From Euryarchaeota archaeon UBA181 (GTDB lineage: Archaea; Thermoplasmatota; Poseidoniia; Poseidoniales; Thalassarchaeaceae), in NCBI GenBank assembly GCA_002496725.1, contig DALI01000036.1:1-8846 (forward strand): 8,846 nt of DNA, in the 5' to 3' direction. The translations under genes and the position numbers were made by a program. Positions 6,174-8,846 of the stretch are shown piece after piece. The notes below the pieces were generated by a model. That model did no database searches and was not told the origin of the DNA. It saw only the letters and a list, made by a program, of their open reading frames with translations. Positions within the stretch are counted from its first letter, which is position 1. Every line of letters starts with the position of its first letter.

Positions 6174-7612
6174 GAATCCAAGATGACCCTCTTCCTAATT
6201 GAATTCCAACCAGAGACCTTTCCTGTAATATTTAATTCGTAACCTACCTTGAAAGCAGAATTATCTACATCCGAAGGAATTCTTATCTCGACTGAATGTC
6301 CTGAGAGAGCATCACCTTGGCCAATTAGCGAGGCGATCACTGTATTTCCTCCCCTGTATGTCTCAGAGATGCCGATTCCGAAAGTTCTCTCGATTGACAA
6401 AACCTTCATTGAAATATCAACTTGAGTACCTGAGAGCTCCTCTTTCAATGAATTCTGTTCAGATAGCATTCGGGCCCCTGAAAATGACTCGATGATAGAG
6501 AGGATTGTGTTTACTTGTGTGGAGGCGGGCTCATCGACCAATTCATTTGTGACGGGCGATACTAGGCCTTTAGGGGATTCAATCTGTTTTTCCACGACAC
6601 CCTCGGACGCATCATTATTTTCTGACATAGGTACGGAAATATCTTGTTCGATTGACTCGGTGTCTTCTACTTTAGACTTCAAGACAGAAGCTCCTACTGC
6701 TGCTACTGATAATCCCACAGCGGCCCCTTCGGCACTCGTTAGGCTTTGAAGAATAATCTGCTGATACGAATCTGCTTTGACTCTCCACAATTCCCTCGCA
6801 GAAGGTTGTAGGAAGCTCGGAAGCTTGGAGATTTTTAATTCGGCCTGTTCATCCATCTTCCCCCTATACATCAATACCTCGGCGTCTGATGATGGTGTGA
6901 ACTGCGTATTCTCTATTATCTCTGAGAAGTGGCCTGAAACAGAATCCATTAGATCGCTTGGACTCTCGGATTTGATCTCCTCAACAACCTCTATCTCGGT
7001 TACCTCATTACTAATCTCTGCAAGAACCTCTGCGGCAGGAGACGTTTGAATCGAAATCTTACCAACGCCGACCCATCTTCTAGTACCCAAGGGAAGTTCG
7101 CCAGAAGAAGGCGGCCTAGTCCAACCTCCTCTGTAGTAATCATTGGTGCCGTCTTGTTCTCTGTCGTCTAAACTCCACGAAGGAGCTCCTCCGGATCCGG
7201 CATTGTAGTAGTACAACCTAGATCCTGCATCGTTTACAAAGAGTGGTTTCCCATTAATTTCTCCCCCAGGATTGTATCTACCGTTGTAATTCATGTTTGG
7301 GTGATCAGAAATATCCAGAGAAGTGCCCTCGGCGTATGATGGAGACGATCCTCTCTCAATCAGCACGAGGATCTCTTGCAGGTCTATTCTGCCATCTCCA
7401 TCGGAATCCAGAGCTGAAAATATAGCATTTACTATCGAATCTGGCGCTTTCTGACCAGTTATGGAAGATAGAGCGGCTTCAAATTCTGTCTTATCCAAGC
7501 TACCGTCGTCATTTATGTCATATTTCGAAAAAAGGGCTTCTGAGGAAATGCCCCTAGACTTCAATATTGTTTGTAGATTCTTGATAGCTATAGCTTCTAT
7601 GCCGCCATTCAT
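6167..7612 (-). CDS. EF-hand calcium-binding protein with an aromatic-rich module and a possible C-terminal OB-like domain; function unknown
   Basis: A 481-residue multidomain protein. Two canonical EF-hand loops, DINDDGSLDKTE (32-43) and DSDGDGRIDLQE (69-80), have acidic or oxygen ligands at positions 1, 3, 5 and 12 and Gly at 6, so it should bind Ca2+. Residues about 105-185 form a Tyr/Asn/Gly/Trp-rich module (NGKPLFVN 120-127, LYYYN 133-137, LPLGTRRWVGVG 173-184). Residues 192-290 are acidic and probably flexible or helical. Residues 292-311 are Ala/Val/Gly-rich, a weak candidate membrane segment. From about 362 to the end the pattern of short alternating strands suggests a beta barrel, perhaps OB-like. 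No signal peptide is visible, so it is probably cytoplasmic or membrane-attached. ATG 7612 has GGAG (7621-7624) at 8-base spacing. It follows gcvT by 59 bases on the same strand, perhaps co-transcribed. Confidence 0.85.
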   Translation of the reverse strand: MNGGIEAIAIKNLQTILKSRGISSEALFSKYDINDDGSLDKTEFEAALSSITGQKAPDSIVNAIFSALDSDGDGRIDLQEILVLIERGSSPSYAEGTSLDISDHPNMNYNGRYNPGGEINGKPLFVNDAGSRLYYYNAGSGGAPSWSLDDREQDGTNDYYRGGWTRPPSSGELPLGTRRWVGVGKISIQTSPAAEVLAEISNEVTEIEVVEEIKSESPSDLMDSVSGHFSEIIENTQFTPSSDAEVLMYRGKMDEQAELKISKLPSFLQPSARELWRVKADSYQQIILQSLTSAEGAAVGLSVAAVGASVLKSKVEDTESIEQDISVPMSENNDASEGVVEKQIESPKGLVSPVTNELVDEPASTQVNTILSIIESFSGARMLSEQNSLKEELSGTQVDISMKVLSIERTFGIGISETYRGGNTVIASLIGQGDALSGHSVEIRIPSDVDNSAFKVGYELNITGKVSGWNSIRKRVILDSQ

Positions 7613-7630
7613 GTCATCAACTCCGGGCTA

Positions 7631-7662
7631 TGACAAGGGCGACCCAGCAATGAGTCTTGTCA
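7631..7662. repeat. Seven-base inverted repeat between gcvT and the EF-hand gene
   Basis: TGACAAG (7631-7637) and CTTGTCA (7656-7662) are perfect reverse complements with an 18-base loop. They occupy most of the 59-base gap between the gcvT stop (7672) and the EF-hand ATG (7612). This could be an RNA stem, an operator half-site pair or chance; no T-run follows to mark a terminator. Confidence 0.4.
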
Positions 7663-7671
7663 CTGCAAGCA

Positions 7672-8820
7672 CTACAGGAAGGGCGCCTCGACAACTTCTG
7701 CTTTGATCGCCCTTCTTGGACTAGACCTAATCCAGACTTGTTTTCCAAGTTTAGCTTCAGAGAGATAGGCCATTGCTATGCCGATGCCCCCTAAGCTAGG
7801 CGAGGGGGCCCCACTGGTTACATATCCTATGATTTCAGAATCCTCTGATTCAGAAATGGTTACCGGATGACCCGGCCTAGGGGAAGGACCCCTTCCCATA
7901 CACTTCAAGGCCGACCATTTTTGTGAGCCCTTCAGTGAATTACTGACACTTTCTTTTCCTATGAAATTATGATCCATGCTAAGTCCATAAGGTACGGCGG
8001 TTTCTGCGGAATTACGTGAAAGGAAGCCCGGAGGGAGAGTGTTTAGTTCTGGAATATTAAGTCCGGGCCATTGAAAATCTTGCCCTGATAAGAGATATCC
8101 CTTCTCGAGTCTGAGGGTGTCTCTCGCACCGAGCCCCACTGGAGCTAGTCCCGAATCCTGACCTATTGAAATTAGTTCCCCCCATAGCTTGTTTGCCTGC
8201 TCATTTGGTATGAAAATCTCCGCTCCGGCCTCCCCCGTATATCCCGTACCTTGTATCCATCCAGTAATACCTAAATCATTATGGGCAATATCATGACACT
8301 TGAACCTCCCAACATTGTTTTGTTCGCCTAGTACATCAGCAATAATTTGTCTTGATTTTGGTCCTTGGATGGCTATTATACTGGTATCTGTTGAATCATT
8401 GACGATTTTTACAGAACCATCTTTGGGAAGTAAATCTGTGAGCCACGTGAGCATGGTTTCTACCATGGAGGCATTCGGGACCCCTAGTACCTCCTTATCA
8501 GATCTAATCGCGAAAATCATATCATCGATTAGATTCCCATCGTAATCTAGAAAATGCGTATATCCGCAACTTCCCGGATTGAATTTATTAAAATTCTGAG
8601 TACCGATTCCGGATAGCCATTCCCTTACTCCCTCTCCCTGAAATCTAAATAGGCCCATGTGGGAAACATCGAATAGTCCTGCAGCGAATCTTGTCGCTAA
8701 GTGTTCTTCCTTTATCGAGGAATACCATATAGGAAGCTCAAAACCATGGAAATCTACTATATTTGCATTCGATTGCAGATGTGAATCAAATAGCGCCGTC
8801 CTGACAGGGGGGGACTGCAT
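7672..8820 (-). CDS. gcvT: Aminomethyltransferase, glycine cleavage system T-protein
   Basis: Transfers the C1 unit from the aminomethyl-lipoyl arm of GcvH to tetrahydrofolate, releasing ammonia and 5,10-methylene-THF. The 382 residues carry the family pattern: ELPIWYSSIKEEHLATR (28-44), AGLFDVSHMG (47-56), GNLIDDMIF (95-103) with the conserved catalytic Asp at 99/100, GTGYTGEAGAEI (191-202, with Gly where an Arg is usual before TGYTGE) and GLGARDTLRLEKG (229-241). From 248 to 286 the protein is roughly 14 residues longer than usual, and the normal TPxEAxL segment reads TAVPYGL (274-280). The usual C-terminal barrel domain follows, ending in VVEAPFL. ATG 8820 gives the expected N-terminus; only a weak AGG lies before it. 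Only 26 bases remain upstream, so a promoter or gcvH beyond the edge cannot be seen. It is separated from gcvPA by two unrelated genes. Confidence 0.96.
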   Translation of the reverse strand: MQSPPVRTALFDSHLQSNANIVDFHGFELPIWYSSIKEEHLATRFAAGLFDVSHMGLFRFQGEGVREWLSGIGTQNFNKFNPGSCGYTHFLDYDGNLIDDMIFAIRSDKEVLGVPNASMVETMLTWLTDLLPKDGSVKIVNDSTDTSIIAIQGPKSRQIIADVLGEQNNVGRFKCHDIAHNDLGITGWIQGTGYTGEAGAEIFIPNEQANKLWGELISIGQDSGLAPVGLGARDTLRLEKGYLLSGQDFQWPGLNIPELNTLPPGFLSRNSAETAVPYGLSMDHNFIGKESVSNSLKGSQKWSALKCMGRGPSPRPGHPVTISESEDSEIIGYVTSGAPSPSLGGIGIAMAYLSEAKLGKQVWIRSSPRRAIKAEVVEAPFL

Positions 8821-8846
8821 GGACCTAAGGAATGGGAACAGGGAGA

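Noticed and set aside
6492..7049. Plus-strand open frames inside the EF-hand gene
   Set aside because: Ser/Thr-rich shadow translations with no start signal; the minus-strand frame is continuous with clear EF-hand loops.
7461..7706. Plus-strand open frame spanning the gcvT/EF-hand gap
   Set aside because: It overlaps the first EF-hand coding region and the gcvT end, with no ribosome site or promoter.

Overview
The window most resembles a planktonic marine euryarchaeon of the Poseidoniales (Marine Group II) or a close relative in Thermoplasmatota. The reasons are a stand-alone GMP synthetase subunit (the split archaeal form, without a fused glutaminase), glycine decarboxylase split into gcvPA and gcvPB, archaeal-looking TATA-like elements with at least one apparently leaderless gene, and very tight packing. 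The placement is inferred from gene form and context; no rRNA or marker tree is available here.

Layout. The left 5.2 kb is one minus-strand block read from 5218 down to the window edge: gcvPA, gcvPB (start overlapping the gcvPA stop), an unrecognised four-helix membrane protein, purE and guaA (GuaAb), with gaps of only 8 to 38 bases. A 109-base divergent spacer (5219-5327) separates gcvPA from one plus-strand gene, a degenerate SDR/epimerase-fold protein. That gene ends in a 7-base stop-codon overlap with a convergent minus-strand gene for a large EF-hand protein of unknown function. The EF-hand gene lies downstream of gcvT, whose start is 26 bases from the right edge. No intergenic stretch exceeds about 110 bases, and I saw no tRNA, rRNA, CRISPR array, insertion sequence or recognisable mobile element.

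How the genes work together. GcvPA/GcvPB (P-protein) and GcvT (T-protein) are two of the four parts of the glycine cleavage system, which turns glycine into CO2, ammonia and a folate-bound C1 unit. The H-protein (gcvH) and the dihydrolipoamide dehydrogenase (lpd) are not in the window. PurE and GuaAb are purine biosynthesis enzymes, and purines consume both glycine and folate C1 units, so co-transcription from the gcvPA promoter would be metabolically sensible.

The most unusual items are: the SDR-like protein, in which all three glycines of the Rossmann TGxxGxxG motif are alanines and the YxxxK pair is missing; the EF-hand protein, with an aromatic/Gly/Asn-rich module followed by a possible C-terminal beta domain; the membrane protein inside the glycine/purine operon; a PurE lacking the second active-site His of class I enzymes; and a GcvT with an insertion in a normally conserved segment.
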